In this document: positions 1 to 7,263 of the stretch, piece after piece | Layout: every line of letters begins with the position of its first letter | Numbering within the stretch: position 1 is the first letter of the stretch | Source of the DNA: Syntrophobacterales bacterium | GTDB taxonomy: Bacteria > Desulfobacterota > Syntrophia > Syntrophales > UBA6807 | Assembly (NCBI GenBank): GCA_021159265.1 | Contig: JAGGSD010000328.1 | Location: 1-11,386 of the forward strand | Reading direction: 5' to 3' | DNA length: 11,386 nucleotides | Position numbers and translations under genes: made by a program | Notes under the pieces: model-generated | Told to the model about the DNA's origin: nothing | What the model saw: the letters and a program-made list of their open reading frames with translations, nothing else | Databases searched by the model: none

Positions 1-2
1 GG

Positions 3-51
3 GCATCGGCCCCTACATATTGTAGGGCCTGTTTCCCGAACAGGCCGATGC
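3..51. repeat. Three-way-junction inverted repeat (REP-like)
   Basis: Three perfect stems nest together. The outer arms gcatcgg (3-9) and ccgatgc (45-51) enclose hairpin one, ccctac/gtaggg (11-16 with 22-27, 5-nt loop), and hairpin two, cctgtt/aacagg (28-33 with 39-44, 5-nt loop). Almost every base in the interval is paired, which is very unlikely by chance. It could fold as a small Y-shaped RNA or as a DNA cruciform. It is non-coding. Whether it is a dispersed repeat, a transcript end of an upstream gene outside the window, or a structured RNA cannot be decided here. Confidence 0.6.
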
Positions 52-57
52 TGCGTA

Positions 58-74
58 TCTGGATAGTATCCAGA
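58..74. repeat. 17-bp perfect palindrome
   Basis: Arms tctggata (58-65) and tatccaga (67-74) flank a single central base. It lies 7 bp after the three-way-junction element and 110 bp before the cobD-like start. No T-run follows on either strand at a terminator distance, so a terminator is unlikely. It may be an operator or part of the same repeat element as its neighbour. Confidence 0.4.
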
Positions 75-132
75 AAAATCAACAAGTTATATCAAATTCG
101 GCCAAACGAGTTACTGGGAAGTCATCCACCGA

Positions 133-166
133 GTCATTGCGAGGAGCGTAGCGACGAAGCAATCTT
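133..166. repeat. Dispersed 'cattgcgaggagcg' intergenic repeat
   Basis: The segment begins gtcattgcgaggagcg and ends gacgaagcaatctt, with imperfect terminal symmetry (attgc near 136 and gcaat near 158). From memory, near-identical sequences recur many times in intergenic DNA of deltaproteobacterial and some other genomes. Only one copy is in the window, so the repeat status is knowledge-based, not shown here. It ends just before the ribosome binding site of the next gene. Confidence 0.55.
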
Positions 167-183
167 TTGAGGAATAGTTTCAG

Positions 184-1260
184 ATGAAAAGAGATCACGG
201 CGGGAACGTCAGAGAGATTTCCAGAATATACGGAATCGATGAAGACAGGATTATCGATTTCAGCGCCAGCATAAACCCCGTGGGCTACCCGCCCGGCCTG
301 CAGGAAGCGATAATAAAAGATTTTAACTCCGTATTAAATTATCCCGATATTGATTCATTTGATCTCGTTTCAGGAATTGCGGAATATCACGGTATTGATA
401 AGGATTATATCCTTGTGGGAAATGGTTCCACCGAATTTATGTACTGGATACCTATGGTATTCAAGCCGAAAAATGCCCTCATTGTAACCCCTGCCTTCAG
501 TGAATATGAAAAGGGACTTGCAATAAGCGGAACCGAAGTATCGTATTTCCAGGCGGATGAAGAAAACGATTTTACCGTTGATATCGATCGTCTCTGCAAT
601 CGTATGAAAGAAGGGTTTGATATCGTCTATTTCTGCAATCCGGCAAATCCCACCGGCGTTCTAACCCTCAAAAATGAGCTGTGCCGGTTCATAGCTTGTG
701 CCGGGGAGATCGGAATACTGGCAGTAATTGACGAGGCATTTATAGATTTTATGGAGGATGAATCTGTTAAGAAAGAAATCCTCGTGTTCCCCAATTTGAT
801 CGTCCTCAGATCCATGACCAAATTTTTCGGCATTCCTGGTCTTCGTCTGGGCTATCTCATGGCTGACCCATCATGTATTGTGAAAATCAGGGAAAAAAGA
901 ATTCCCTGGACGGTAAGCTCGCTGGTTCAGGGAGCAGCGTCAAAAGTCCTTTTCGATAAAGATTACATCAGAAAAACAAGAGAGTATATATTACCCGAAA
1001 GGGATTTCTTAAGAAATGCCCTGAACAAAATCCCAGGTCTGCGTGCATTTGAAAGCGCCGCAAACTTTCTCCTTGTTTCTATAGATAACAAGACAGGTGT
1101 AAACTCCACAAAACTCAGAGACCGCCTGGCTGCAGAAGGGATACTCATAAGAGATTGCAGTAATTTTCAGGGGCTGGGGGATCGTTATTTTCGCGTAGCA
1201 GTGAAAAGACATAAACAGAATATGACTCTCATCGAAAAACTGAAGCACATAATGGAATGA
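184..1260 (+). CDS. cobD: CobD-like threonine-phosphate decarboxylase / HisC-family PLP aminotransferase
   Basis: This is a fold-type I PLP enzyme of 358 aa, the usual length for CobD. The N-terminus carries HGGN (residues 5-8) and DFSASINPVG (25-34), typical of CobD, which decarboxylates L-threonine O-3-phosphate to (R)-1-amino-2-propanol phosphate for the cobalamin nucleotide loop. Other visible motifs are NPANPTG (152-158), the PLP-binding DEAF (183-186), the Schiff-base lysine K213 in SMTKFFGIPGLRLGY, R221, and a C-terminal substrate-carboxylate arginine in YFRVAV (R337). The ATG has a gagga 10 nt upstream (169-173), right after a dispersed repeat. No other cobalamin gene is in the window, so the gene is isolated or leads a transcript. 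Histidinol-phosphate aminotransferase is the main alternative; the HGGN/DFSASINP start favours CobD. Confidence 0.8.
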   Translation: MKRDHGGNVREISRIYGIDEDRIIDFSASINPVGYPPGLQEAIIKDFNSVLNYPDIDSFDLVSGIAEYHGIDKDYILVGNGSTEFMYWIPMVFKPKNALIVTPAFSEYEKGLAISGTEVSYFQADEENDFTVDIDRLCNRMKEGFDIVYFCNPANPTGVLTLKNELCRFIACAGEIGILAVIDEAFIDFMEDESVKKEILVFPNLIVLRSMTKFFGIPGLRLGYLMADPSCIVKIREKRIPWTVSSLVQGAASKVLFDKDYIRKTREYILPERDFLRNALNKIPGLRAFESAANFLLVSIDNKTGVNSTKLRDRLAAEGILIRDCSNFQGLGDRYFRVAVKRHKQNMTLIEKLKHIME

Positions 1261-1271
1261 AGCTTTTACTC

Positions 1272-1300
1272 TTGACAATACACCCTTTATACGATAACAT
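1272..1300 (+). promoter_or_regulatory. Candidate sigma70 promoter for the DUF4143 ATPase gene
   Basis: A perfect -35 box TTGACA (1272-1277) is followed after 17 bp by TAACAT (1295-1300), which matches 4 of 6 -10 positions. It starts 11 bp after the cobD-like stop and would place the transcription start about 30 bp before the GTG at 1340. It suggests the ATPase gene and perhaps radC are transcribed separately from the upstream gene. Confidence 0.4.
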
Positions 1301-1339
1301 CGTTAAAAATCAACTATTATTAAACGTTGGAGTCGTTAA

Positions 1340-2497
1340 GTGGAGCAGATTCTATACAAACTTAATCCCTGGTGGGAGACAGATTTTCGCACAAAATCTA
1401 TTCCCAGGCCTAAATATCGGGACAAGTTAAGCAGGCTTATACCGTTGCGGGATATCGTTTTACTTACAGGGCTCAGGCGTGTCGGCAAAACTACTATTAT
1501 AAAACAGATCATTGAAGAACTACTGCAGGAAGTCAAACCGGAATTGATATTTTACATCAGTCTTGATGCTTATGGGTTGGAAAAATATTCAATTCATGAA
1601 ATCGTCACCAGATATCGAACTATTCATCGTCTCGGGCTTGACCGACAAATATATGTTTTTCTGGATGAAATTGCCTTTAAGGAAGATTTTCAAAGAGAAT
1701 TAAAAGATTTTTATGACAATGAAAACATCAAAATCTATGCTTCTGCATCATCGGCCTCCATTTTAAAGGATAGAAAGGCATATCTTACAGGAAGAACAAG
1801 AACCGTTGAAATTCTCCCGCTGGATTTTGAGGAGTTCCTAGTTTTCAGAAACGCGAAAGTTAAAACCGCTGATGCCTATCTTCTTGAAAATTATTTCATG
1901 GAATACATGCAGACCGGCGGTCTTCCGGAATACGTGCTGACCGGCGATATTGTTTATCTTTCCGAACTGGTGGACAGTATACTTTATAAAGATATTATTG
2001 CCTTCCACAATATAAAAGATCCCGCAATCGTAAAAGATTTCTTTCGTTTGCTCATGGAACATGCGGGCAAAGTATTAACTTTAAATAAAATGGCTAAAAT
2101 CCTTGGAATAAGCCTTGATACGGTGCGCCGGTATATGGAATATTTCAGGGAAACATACATCGTCTACACAGTGGAAAGATGCGGTAAGTTAAATCAAAGG
2201 TTGCGTACAGGCAAAAAACTCTATGCCGGAGATGTGGGGTTAAAAAATATGGCTACAGGATTCCGGGACAGGGGCGCTGTTTTTGAGAACATGGTGTACT
2301 TAAAAATCAAACAGCATGATCCATGTTATATTTATGAAGACGGTAACGAAATCGATTTTTTCTTTAAAGATACACTTATGGAAGTAAAATTCGAGAAGGA
2401 ACTTAAAGGCAAACAATTGCTGTTATTTAAAAGAATTCCCGCAAAAGAAAAAATTATTGTGTCTAACTGGCAAGAGCTTATGAATTTGAAACCGTAA
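1340..2497 (+). CDS. DUF4143-type AAA ATPase with PD-(D/E)XK-like C-terminal domain
   Basis: This 385-aa protein matches the widespread 'ATP-binding protein, AAA_14/DUF4143' family. The AAA part has Walker A GLRRVGKTT (44-52), Walker B VFLDE (106-110), a sensor-like SASSAS (135-140, where the family usually has TGSSS), and the family motif GR..TVEILPLDFEEF (151-167). A helix-turn-helix-like segment LNKMAKILGISLDTVRRYMEYF lies at about 248-269. The C-terminus has GNEIDF (335-340) and MEVK (347-350), giving D339, E348 and K350 in a restriction-nuclease-like arrangement. The start is GTG, supported by ggag at 1329-1332, 7 nt upstream. The gene ends 29 bp before radC. The cellular role of this family is poorly defined; links to mobile DNA and to type II toxin-antitoxin loci have been noted but are not shown here. 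Confidence 0.85.
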   Translation: MEQILYKLNPWWETDFRTKSIPRPKYRDKLSRLIPLRDIVLLTGLRRVGKTTIIKQIIEELLQEVKPELIFYISLDAYGLEKYSIHEIVTRYRTIHRLGLDRQIYVFLDEIAFKEDFQRELKDFYDNENIKIYASASSASILKDRKAYLTGRTRTVEILPLDFEEFLVFRNAKVKTADAYLLENYFMEYMQTGGLPEYVLTGDIVYLSELVDSILYKDIIAFHNIKDPAIVKDFFRLLMEHAGKVLTLNKMAKILGISLDTVRRYMEYFRETYIVYTVERCGKLNQRLRTGKKLYAGDVGLKNMATGFRDRGAVFENMVYLKIKQHDPCYIYEDGNEIDFFFKDTLMEVKFEKELKGKQLLLFKRIPAKEKIIVSNWQELMNLKP

Positions 2498-2526
2498 ATT
2501 GGCGTAAAAATAAAATTCTCAGCGTT

Positions 2527-3264
2527 ATGAAGAAAAAAGAGAAGGCAAAATATCCTGTTCCAATCCGTGAGTGGTCGGAAGATGACCGGCCAAGGGAAAA
2601 ATTGCTGAAGTATGGAGAGCATACTTTAAGCAATGCGGAACTCCTCGCCATCCTGATCAGAACAGGTACACCGGGAAGGAGCGCCGTCGATATCGGCAGG
2701 GAACTGCTCCACAAATACAAGTCACTCCGTGCTATGAGCGGCATCGATGCTTCTGAGTTTAAGGAAATTTCCGGCCTCAAAGATGCAAAGATTGCACAGA
2801 TCAAGGCAGCTGTCGAATTGGGGCGAAGGATGTTAAGCGAAGAAAAAGCGCTCGAAGGGTCGATTAAAAAATCATCCGATGTTGCAAATTTCCTGATGCC
2901 TCTCATGAGAGATTTAAAGAAGGAGCGGTTTGTGCTTCTTCTTCTCGACAGGCGGAATGTCGTATCAGATATGGTGGATATCGACTATGGCACAGTTGAC
3001 AGGGCGAATCCATATATACGCGATATTATTCAGACGGCCATCAGATATAATGCCCCGTCGATCATCGTCTCCCACAATCACCCATCCGGGGCAGTAAAAC
3101 CGAGCAACGATGACAAGGCTTTCACAAAAAGCCTGATGATGGCGGCAAAAGCGACCGGCATCAGCTTTTTTGACCACATCATCATCGGAGACAACCGCTA
3201 CTTCAGCTTTGCCGATGAAGGCCTGATCGAAGAATATAAAACAAAGGCAATTAAAGAGCTATAG
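2527..3264 (+). CDS. radC: RadC family JAB/MPN-domain protein
   Basis: A complete RadC of 245 aa. The N-terminus has the UPF0758 signature RPREKLLKYG (21-30) and LSNAELLAILIRTG (34-47), then a helix-hairpin-helix-like segment FKEISGLKDAKIAQIKAAVELGRR (78-101). The C-terminal JAMM metalloprotease-like domain carries a conserved glutamate (E133) and the zinc ligands of SHNHPSG...PSNDD (H183, H185, D196). All catalytic-type residues are present. RadC was named as a DNA-repair protein, but its biochemical role remains unsettled. The ATG is the only start that gives the full conserved N-terminus; no good Shine-Dalgarno sequence is seen, so translation may be coupled to the ATPase gene 29 bp upstream. 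Confidence 0.92.
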   Translation: MKKKEKAKYPVPIREWSEDDRPREKLLKYGEHTLSNAELLAILIRTGTPGRSAVDIGRELLHKYKSLRAMSGIDASEFKEISGLKDAKIAQIKAAVELGRRMLSEEKALEGSIKKSSDVANFLMPLMRDLKKERFVLLLLDRRNVVSDMVDIDYGTVDRANPYIRDIIQTAIRYNAPSIIVSHNHPSGAVKPSNDDKAFTKSLMMAAKATGISFFDHIIIGDNRYFSFADEGLIEEYKTKAIKEL

Positions 3265-3271
3265 GAAGCTT

Positions 3272-3305
3272 AAGGGGTCTCAAGGGGTCGGGTCTCCGTT
3301 TGACT
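3272..3305. repeat. GGGGTC-type repeat downstream of radC
   Basis: Two copies of aaggggtc (3272-3279 and 3282-3289) are spaced 10 bp apart and run into ggtctccgtttgac (3291-3304). From memory this resembles repeats found in intergenic DNA of deltaproteobacteria near REP-associated (Y1) transposases. No transposase gene is present here. The tandem 10-bp periodicity is seen directly; the family assignment is recall only. Confidence 0.35.
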
Positions 3306-3314
3306 TATCTTGTT

Positions 3315-3331
3315 GATTACAGGTTGTAATC
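3315..3331 (+). terminator. Weak hairpin, possible radC terminator
   Basis: Perfect 7-bp arms gattaca (3315-3321) and tgtaatc (3325-3331) have a 3-nt loop. The following bases are AT-rich (taatttatttttc from about 3341), but there is no immediate T-run and the stem is AT-rich. It is the only hairpin-like end between the convergent radC and ABC operon. Confidence 0.25.
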
Positions 3332-3444
3332 TACGATTAATAATTTATTTTTCTTGCTTTCAGGAAGAAACAACAGAGCTGGAAAATGGAATAAATCCGG
3401 TCCATAGTCTCAATCCGGTGCCGGAGAACGATTTTGCCCCCCTA

Positions 3445-4566
3445 CTAATCCAGCCGCTTTCTGAACCTGCCGGCGGCGCCGGTCAACACGATAAAACCTA
3501 TAATCGCTAACGCCAGAAGTTGGGGCCAGAGTACTTCCATGCCCACTCCTTTTAAAAAGATCCCCCTTATTATGATCAGGAAGTACATGAGAGGATTTAA
3601 ATAGGTCAGCCATTGTACGATTTGTGGCATGTTGGCGATGGGAAACACAAAACCGCTGAGCATCACGAAAGGTAGGATGAAAAAGAAGCAGGTCATCATG
3701 GCCTGTTGCTGTGTCGATGAAATTGTGGATATAAAGAGTCCTATACCCAATACGCTCAGGATAAAAAGGAATGTGGCGAAAAGAAGCAGAAAACTGCTCC
3801 CTGCGAGAGGAATGCGGAACCAGAAAATAGCGAATATGGTGACTGCGACCATCTGAGCAAGGGCAATGACAACATACGGAATTGTCTTTCCCATGATCAG
3901 CTCAAAGGGTTTTACAGGGGTAACGATAAGTTGTTCCATAGTCCCCGCTTCCCTCTCCTTAATGATTGCCATGGAAGTGAAAACCATGACAAGGATCATA
4001 ATAAGAAAGGCCACTATACCCGGCACAAAGAAATTCTGGCTGTAGAGGTTTGGATTGTACCATGTTCTTATCCGTGCATCTATTTTCCCATATTTCATTT
4101 TGAATGGATAAAGTTCTTTAATGAACTTTTGATTCAGCCCGTCAAGCGCTAAAGAAGAATAGGCTATCCTGACAGAGGCCATGTTGCTCATGCTCCCGTC
4201 GGCAAGGATCTGGATATGAGCCGTCTTTTTCTTTCGAATCTGCTCGCTGAAATCGGGTCCCACCTTGATTGCCAGATCAAATTTTCTTTTAAGCAGCCCT
4301 TGTTCTAAATCCTTCGGCTTATCGGTATAATAAATGATATTAAAGGTTTTATTGGCATTGAAGGCATCGATCAGCATGCGGCTTTCCTTTGTCTGCGACT
4401 GGTCCAGAAATCCTACAGTGATATTCCGTATATCCGTAGTTACGACATATCCAAAGATAAGGAGTTGCGCAATGGGCGTAATGATCAAAATCTGCCTGCT
4501 CTTTTTATCCCTGAAAAGCTGGATAAATTCCTTTCTGACAAGTTCTCTGATGCGAAGCCGGCTCAT
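3445..4566 (-). CDS. ybhR: ABC-2 family exporter permease, YbhR-like
   Basis: An inner-membrane permease of 373 aa with the layout of the YbhR/YhhJ family. A cytoplasmic amphipathic start (RELVRKEFIQLFRDKKS, 7-23) leads into membrane helix 1 (about 24-44). A large periplasmic domain (about 45-175) ends at RTWYNPNLYSQNFFVPG (167-183), and five more hydrophobic segments follow (about 181-202, 228-250, 256-281, 290-310, 345-365). KEREAGTMEQL (203-213) is the conserved cytoplasmic loop expected to contact the ATPase. It is the last gene of the minus-strand operon; its ATG lies 3 bp after the stop of the preceding permease, with aggga and agga just upstream. It should pair with that permease as a heterodimer. 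The substrate is unknown; E. coli YbhFSR has been linked to drug and cation export, which may not transfer. Confidence 0.85.
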   Translation of the reverse strand: MSRLRIRELVRKEFIQLFRDKKSRQILIITPIAQLLIFGYVVTTDIRNITVGFLDQSQTKESRMLIDAFNANKTFNIIYYTDKPKDLEQGLLKRKFDLAIKVGPDFSEQIRKKKTAHIQILADGSMSNMASVRIAYSSLALDGLNQKFIKELYPFKMKYGKIDARIRTWYNPNLYSQNFFVPGIVAFLIMILVMVFTSMAIIKEREAGTMEQLIVTPVKPFELIMGKTIPYVVIALAQMVAVTIFAIFWFRIPLAGSSFLLLFATFLFILSVLGIGLFISTISSTQQQAMMTCFFFILPFVMLSGFVFPIANMPQIVQWLTYLNPLMYFLIIIRGIFLKGVGMEVLWPQLLALAIIGFIVLTGAAGRFRKRLD

Positions 4567-4569
4567 TTC

Positions 4570-5703
4570 CTACATTCCCTCTCTTTTCAGCGCCAGAAGA
4601 TTCATAAATGCGAGAATGATAAACATGGCAATCAAAGCTGTGTAACTGGGCCACTGGTGCGCCATCCCAAGGTTTCGTAAATACAATCCATTCAGAATGT
4701 CGATATAATATTTTGCCGGGACGATATAAGTGATCAGTTGAAGAACTTTGGGCATATTTACAATCGGAAAAACGAAGTCGGAAAGGAGAAGTGAAGGCAA
4801 ATAGGTGACAAGAACGGCATATTGATTAGCCACCAGTTGTGATTTAGTAATGATGGAGATGAGAAGACCAAGGCTGAGCGCGACAAAGAGATAGATGGAG
4901 GAGGCAAGAACCATCAACCAGAAACTGGACTTCATAATAATTCCAAAGAGAGCCTGACCCATTAGAACGGCTATGAGAACATCTGCCAGCCCTATGAAAA
5001 AGTACGGAATGGCCTTTCCTGTCAGGAATTCCCCCGCTCCTATGGGAAGAGAAAAAATGGTTTCCATAGTGCCGTTTTCATACTCTCTGGCAATCACAAG
5101 CGAGGTCAACATGGCTCCCACGATCATGATAATGATTGCAATAATGCCGGGGAGAATAAAATTCCTGCTTTCGAGATTTTCGTTAAACCAGACCCGTATC
5201 TGTCCTTCCACTGGTGGTTTTATCTTTTCCAAACTCTTGCGGTCGAGAAAATCGAAGAGAAGATTATTGTTGTACTCTCCGACAAATTTAGTAATATATC
5301 CCAAGGAAATACTGGCGAAGTTGGGATCGCTGCCGTCCAACAATATCTGGATAGGGGCTTCACGGTCTGCTTTGATATTTTTTGTCCAGCCGGGGGGAAT
5401 AACAATGGCCATTGTTGCCCGGCCGTGTTCCAGATATCTTGTAACCTCTTTTGTATTGGAAAGATGACGGATGACATTGAAATAAGAAGATGCATCGAGT
5501 TTACGAATAAGATCGCGGCTTAGAGAAGTTTTGTCATGATCCATTGCCACCGTCTTGATGTTATCGACGTCGAGACTAAGGGCATAACCGAAGAGGAGAA
5601 TCAAAAACAATGGTATGGCAAAGGCCAGATACAGACTTCTGAAATCCCTGATCAGGTGGTAGAATTCTTTACGGGCAATGGCCTGAATCTTTATGGGGTT
5701 CAA
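4570..5703 (-). CDS. ybhS: ABC-2 family exporter permease, YbhS-like
   Basis: A 377-aa inner-membrane permease and paralogue of the next gene. It has KEFYHLIRDFRS (12-23), helix 1 (about 24-43), a periplasmic domain (about 45-180) closing with IRVWFNENLESRNFILPG (169-186), and a helix cluster in the second half. The ATPase-facing loop is AREYENGTMETI (205-216). The length equals that of E. coli YbhS as I recall it. The start is TTG at 5703, and its last two bases form the TGA stop of the upstream ATPase gene (TTGA overlap), so translation is almost certainly coupled. TTG is chosen because it gives the family-typical short tail before the RKEF motif and no nearby ATG does. It likely forms the membrane channel with the YbhR-like partner. 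Confidence 0.85.
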   Translation of the reverse strand: MNPIKIQAIARKEFYHLIRDFRSLYLAFAIPLFLILLFGYALSLDVDNIKTVAMDHDKTSLSRDLIRKLDASSYFNVIRHLSNTKEVTRYLEHGRATMAIVIPPGWTKNIKADREAPIQILLDGSDPNFASISLGYITKFVGEYNNNLLFDFLDRKSLEKIKPPVEGQIRVWFNENLESRNFILPGIIAIIIMIVGAMLTSLVIAREYENGTMETIFSLPIGAGEFLTGKAIPYFFIGLADVLIAVLMGQALFGIIMKSSFWLMVLASSIYLFVALSLGLLISIITKSQLVANQYAVLVTYLPSLLLSDFVFPIVNMPKVLQLITYIVPAKYYIDILNGLYLRNLGMAHQWPSYTALIAMFIILAFMNLLALKREGM

Positions 5704-6455
5704 TTATTACTCCGTGACATCAGTTTAATAAAGGTATCTTTCAGATCCGCGTCGGGGTTGCCTGGAATCGTTTCACTAATAATTTCCGAGGGGCTTCCGG
5801 CGGCTACAATTTTTCCTTCATTAATCATAACGATCCGCTCGCAGTTATGAGCCTCGTCCATATAATGAGTTGTCGCAAAAACGGTCATGCCATTCCCGGC
5901 AAGTTGACCTATAAATTCCCAGAAGTGACGTCGGGTAAGAGGATCGACACCAGAGGTTGGTTCGTCTAAGAATAATATGTCCGGTTTATGCAGCAGGGCG
6001 CATCCCAGGGCAAGGCGCTGGCGCCAGCCGGGCGGCAAATCACGGGTGAGACGGTTACGGACATCAGAAAGGCGAGCGGTATCAATAGTCCACTCCATCC
6101 TTTCTTCCCACTGATCCGGGGGTATCTTATATACTCCGAGGTAAAAACGTATATTTTCAAAGGGTGTCAGATCTTCATAGAGGGAAAACTTCTGGGACAT
6201 ATATCCTATGGACTGTTTGATCTTTTCGGGTTCTGTGTAAATATCATGTCCCGCTACAAAACCCTGACCGGAAGTAGGGGTAAGGATTCCGCAGAGCATG
6301 CGGATAGTGGTGGATTTACCGGAACCGTTGGGACCTAAAAAACCGAAAATTTCCCCTTTTTTTACAGAAAAAGAGATCCTGTCAACAGCAACAAACTGCC
6401 CGAATTTCTTTTCCAGGTCCTTTACGAAGATTGTATCAGGTCTTGAAGTTGTCAT
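5700..6455 (-). CDS. ABC exporter ATPase, equivalent to the C-terminal half of YbhF
   Basis: A cytoplasmic ABC ATPase of 251 aa. Motifs in order are Walker A GPNGSGKST (41-49), Q-loop Q88, the atypical signature LPPGWRQR (140-147) in place of LSGGQ, Walker B ILFLDEP (160-166), D-loop SGVDP, and the switch histidine H197 (TTHYMDEA). The LPxGW signature is characteristic of the second half of YbhF/RbbA-type ATPases. The ATG at 6455 overlaps the preceding ATPase gene by 20 bp and has AGGAGG 15 nt upstream (6471-6476), a long spacing. Its 3' end overlaps the TTG of the YbhS-like permease. It should dimerise with the neighbouring ATPase, and its Walker A should pair with that partner's intact LSGG. 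Confidence 0.88.
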   Translation of the reverse strand: MTTSRPDTIFVKDLEKKFGQFVAVDRISFSVKKGEIFGFLGPNGSGKSTTIRMLCGILTPTSGQGFVAGHDIYTEPEKIKQSIGYMSQKFSLYEDLTPFENIRFYLGVYKIPPDQWEERMEWTIDTARLSDVRNRLTRDLPPGWRQRLALGCALLHKPDILFLDEPTSGVDPLTRRHFWEFIGQLAGNGMTVFATTHYMDEAHNCERIVMINEGKIVAAGSPSEIISETIPGNPDADLKDTFIKLMSRSNN

Positions 6456-7209
6456 GGATCAATTCTTTGTCCTCCTCCTGTATGCGGTGAATCAGAGCCT
6501 CTTCCAGATTTGGAAAATGTGACTGGATTACTTCAGGCATACCGGAATCAAGAAGCCGGGATTTGTGCATCAATGCCAGATGATCGCATTTTTCTCCTTC
6601 ATCGAGATATGCCGTAGAGATTATAATGGTCATCCCCTGTTCTTTCATCTCGAGGAGAATATCCCAGAATTCCCGGCGCGATACAGGATCCACACCATTG
6701 GTCGGTTCATCCAGGATGAGGATCTGCGGCTCATGTACCAAAACGCAGGCGAGGCCGAGTTTCTGCTTCATTCCCCCGGAGAGGTTGCCCGCAAAACGAT
6801 CAATAAAGGGAAGAAGCTTGGAAAATCGGAGGAAACGCTCCCTTCTTTTCTTTCTTTCAGCGCCAAAAATACCAAAGATATCCATAAAAAAATCGATGTT
6901 TTCCCCGACGGTAAGATCCTGGTAGAGTCCGAATCGCTGGGGCATGTAACCAATCATGGTTTTAACCCGTGACCTGCAGGTTACCACGTCGAGACCGTCA
7001 ATAAGGATATTACCGGATGCGGGCCTGATCATAGTTGCCGCCATACGAAGCAGCGTGGATTTTCCAGCGCCGTCGGACCCGACAAATCCAAATATGGTAC
7101 CCTTTGCCACATGCAGAGACACATGATCGACAGCAGTAACTTTTCCAAAGTTCATGGAGACGTCATCTACCTCGATGAAATGGCTTGCAGAATTCAGGTC
7201 TTTTCTCAT
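6436..7209 (-). CDS. ABC exporter ATPase, equivalent to the N-terminal half of YbhF
   Basis: A 257-aa ABC ATPase. From the chosen start it shows Walker A GSDGAGKST (44-52), Q-loop Q91, signature NLSGGMKQ (142-149), Walker B ILILDEP (163-169), D-loop NGVDP, and STAYLDEGE (198-206), where the switch histidine is replaced by alanine (A200). The TAY motif is typical of the first ATPase half of YbhF/RbbA proteins. The frame is open back to 7305 (289 aa), but those extra 32 codons are encoded by a dispersed intergenic repeat and match no ABC domain, so the ATG at 7209 is preferred; GTG at 7233 is an alternative. The Shine-Dalgarno at 7225-7230 (AGGGGG) is 15 nt away. It is separated from ybhG by 141 bp and overlaps the next ATPase by 20 bp. 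Confidence 0.85.
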   Translation of the reverse strand: MRKDLNSASHFIEVDDVSMNFGKVTAVDHVSLHVAKGTIFGFVGSDGAGKSTLLRMAATMIRPASGNILIDGLDVVTCRSRVKTMIGYMPQRFGLYQDLTVGENIDFFMDIFGIFGAERKKRRERFLRFSKLLPFIDRFAGNLSGGMKQKLGLACVLVHEPQILILDEPTNGVDPVSRREFWDILLEMKEQGMTIIISTAYLDEGEKCDHLALMHKSRLLDSGMPEVIQSHFPNLEEALIHRIQEEDKELIHDNFKT

Positions 7210-7224
7210 TTCAAGCGGGTATTT

Positions 7225-7241
7225 CCCCCTCACCCTAACCC
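7225..7241. repeat. Recurrent 'ccccctcaccctaaccc' motif
   Basis: This 17-bp sequence between ybhG and the first ATPase closely matches a motif that recurs in intergenic DNA of many bacterial genomes, from memory. Read on the minus strand it supplies the purine-rich AGGGGG upstream of the ATPase ATG. Only one copy is in the window. Confidence 0.3.
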
Positions 7242-7263
7242 AGATAAACTGGAAATACGAAGC

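Noticed and set aside
3..51. tRNA or tRNA-like gene
   Set aside because: The cloverleaf-like look comes from only two inner hairpins; there is no T-loop TTCGA-type sequence, no anticodon arm geometry and no 70-base length.
184..1260. Histidinol-phosphate aminotransferase (hisC)
   Set aside because: The HGGN and DFSASINP N-terminal motifs fit CobD better and no histidine genes are nearby; it is kept only as an alternative.
2478..2906. 142-aa open frame on the - strand
   Set aside because: It is antisense to radC and the ATPase end; its low-complexity Ser/Leu-rich content is typical of a shadow frame.
3364..3444. Terminator of the minus-strand exporter operon
   Set aside because: Short GC-rich complementarities around ccgg exist, but none forms a convincing stem followed by a T-run on the minus strand.
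3310..3510. 66-aa open frame between radC and the ABC operon
   Set aside because: It overlaps the conserved C-terminus of the YbhR-like permease on the other strand, has no ribosome binding site, and starts inside a hairpin region.
4973..5467. 164-aa open frame on the + strand
   Set aside because: It is antisense to the YbhS-like permease, has no recognisable domain, and the permease frame is clearly real.
6565..6972. 135-aa open frame on the + strand
   Set aside because: It is antisense to a well-supported ABC ATPase and has no matching family features.
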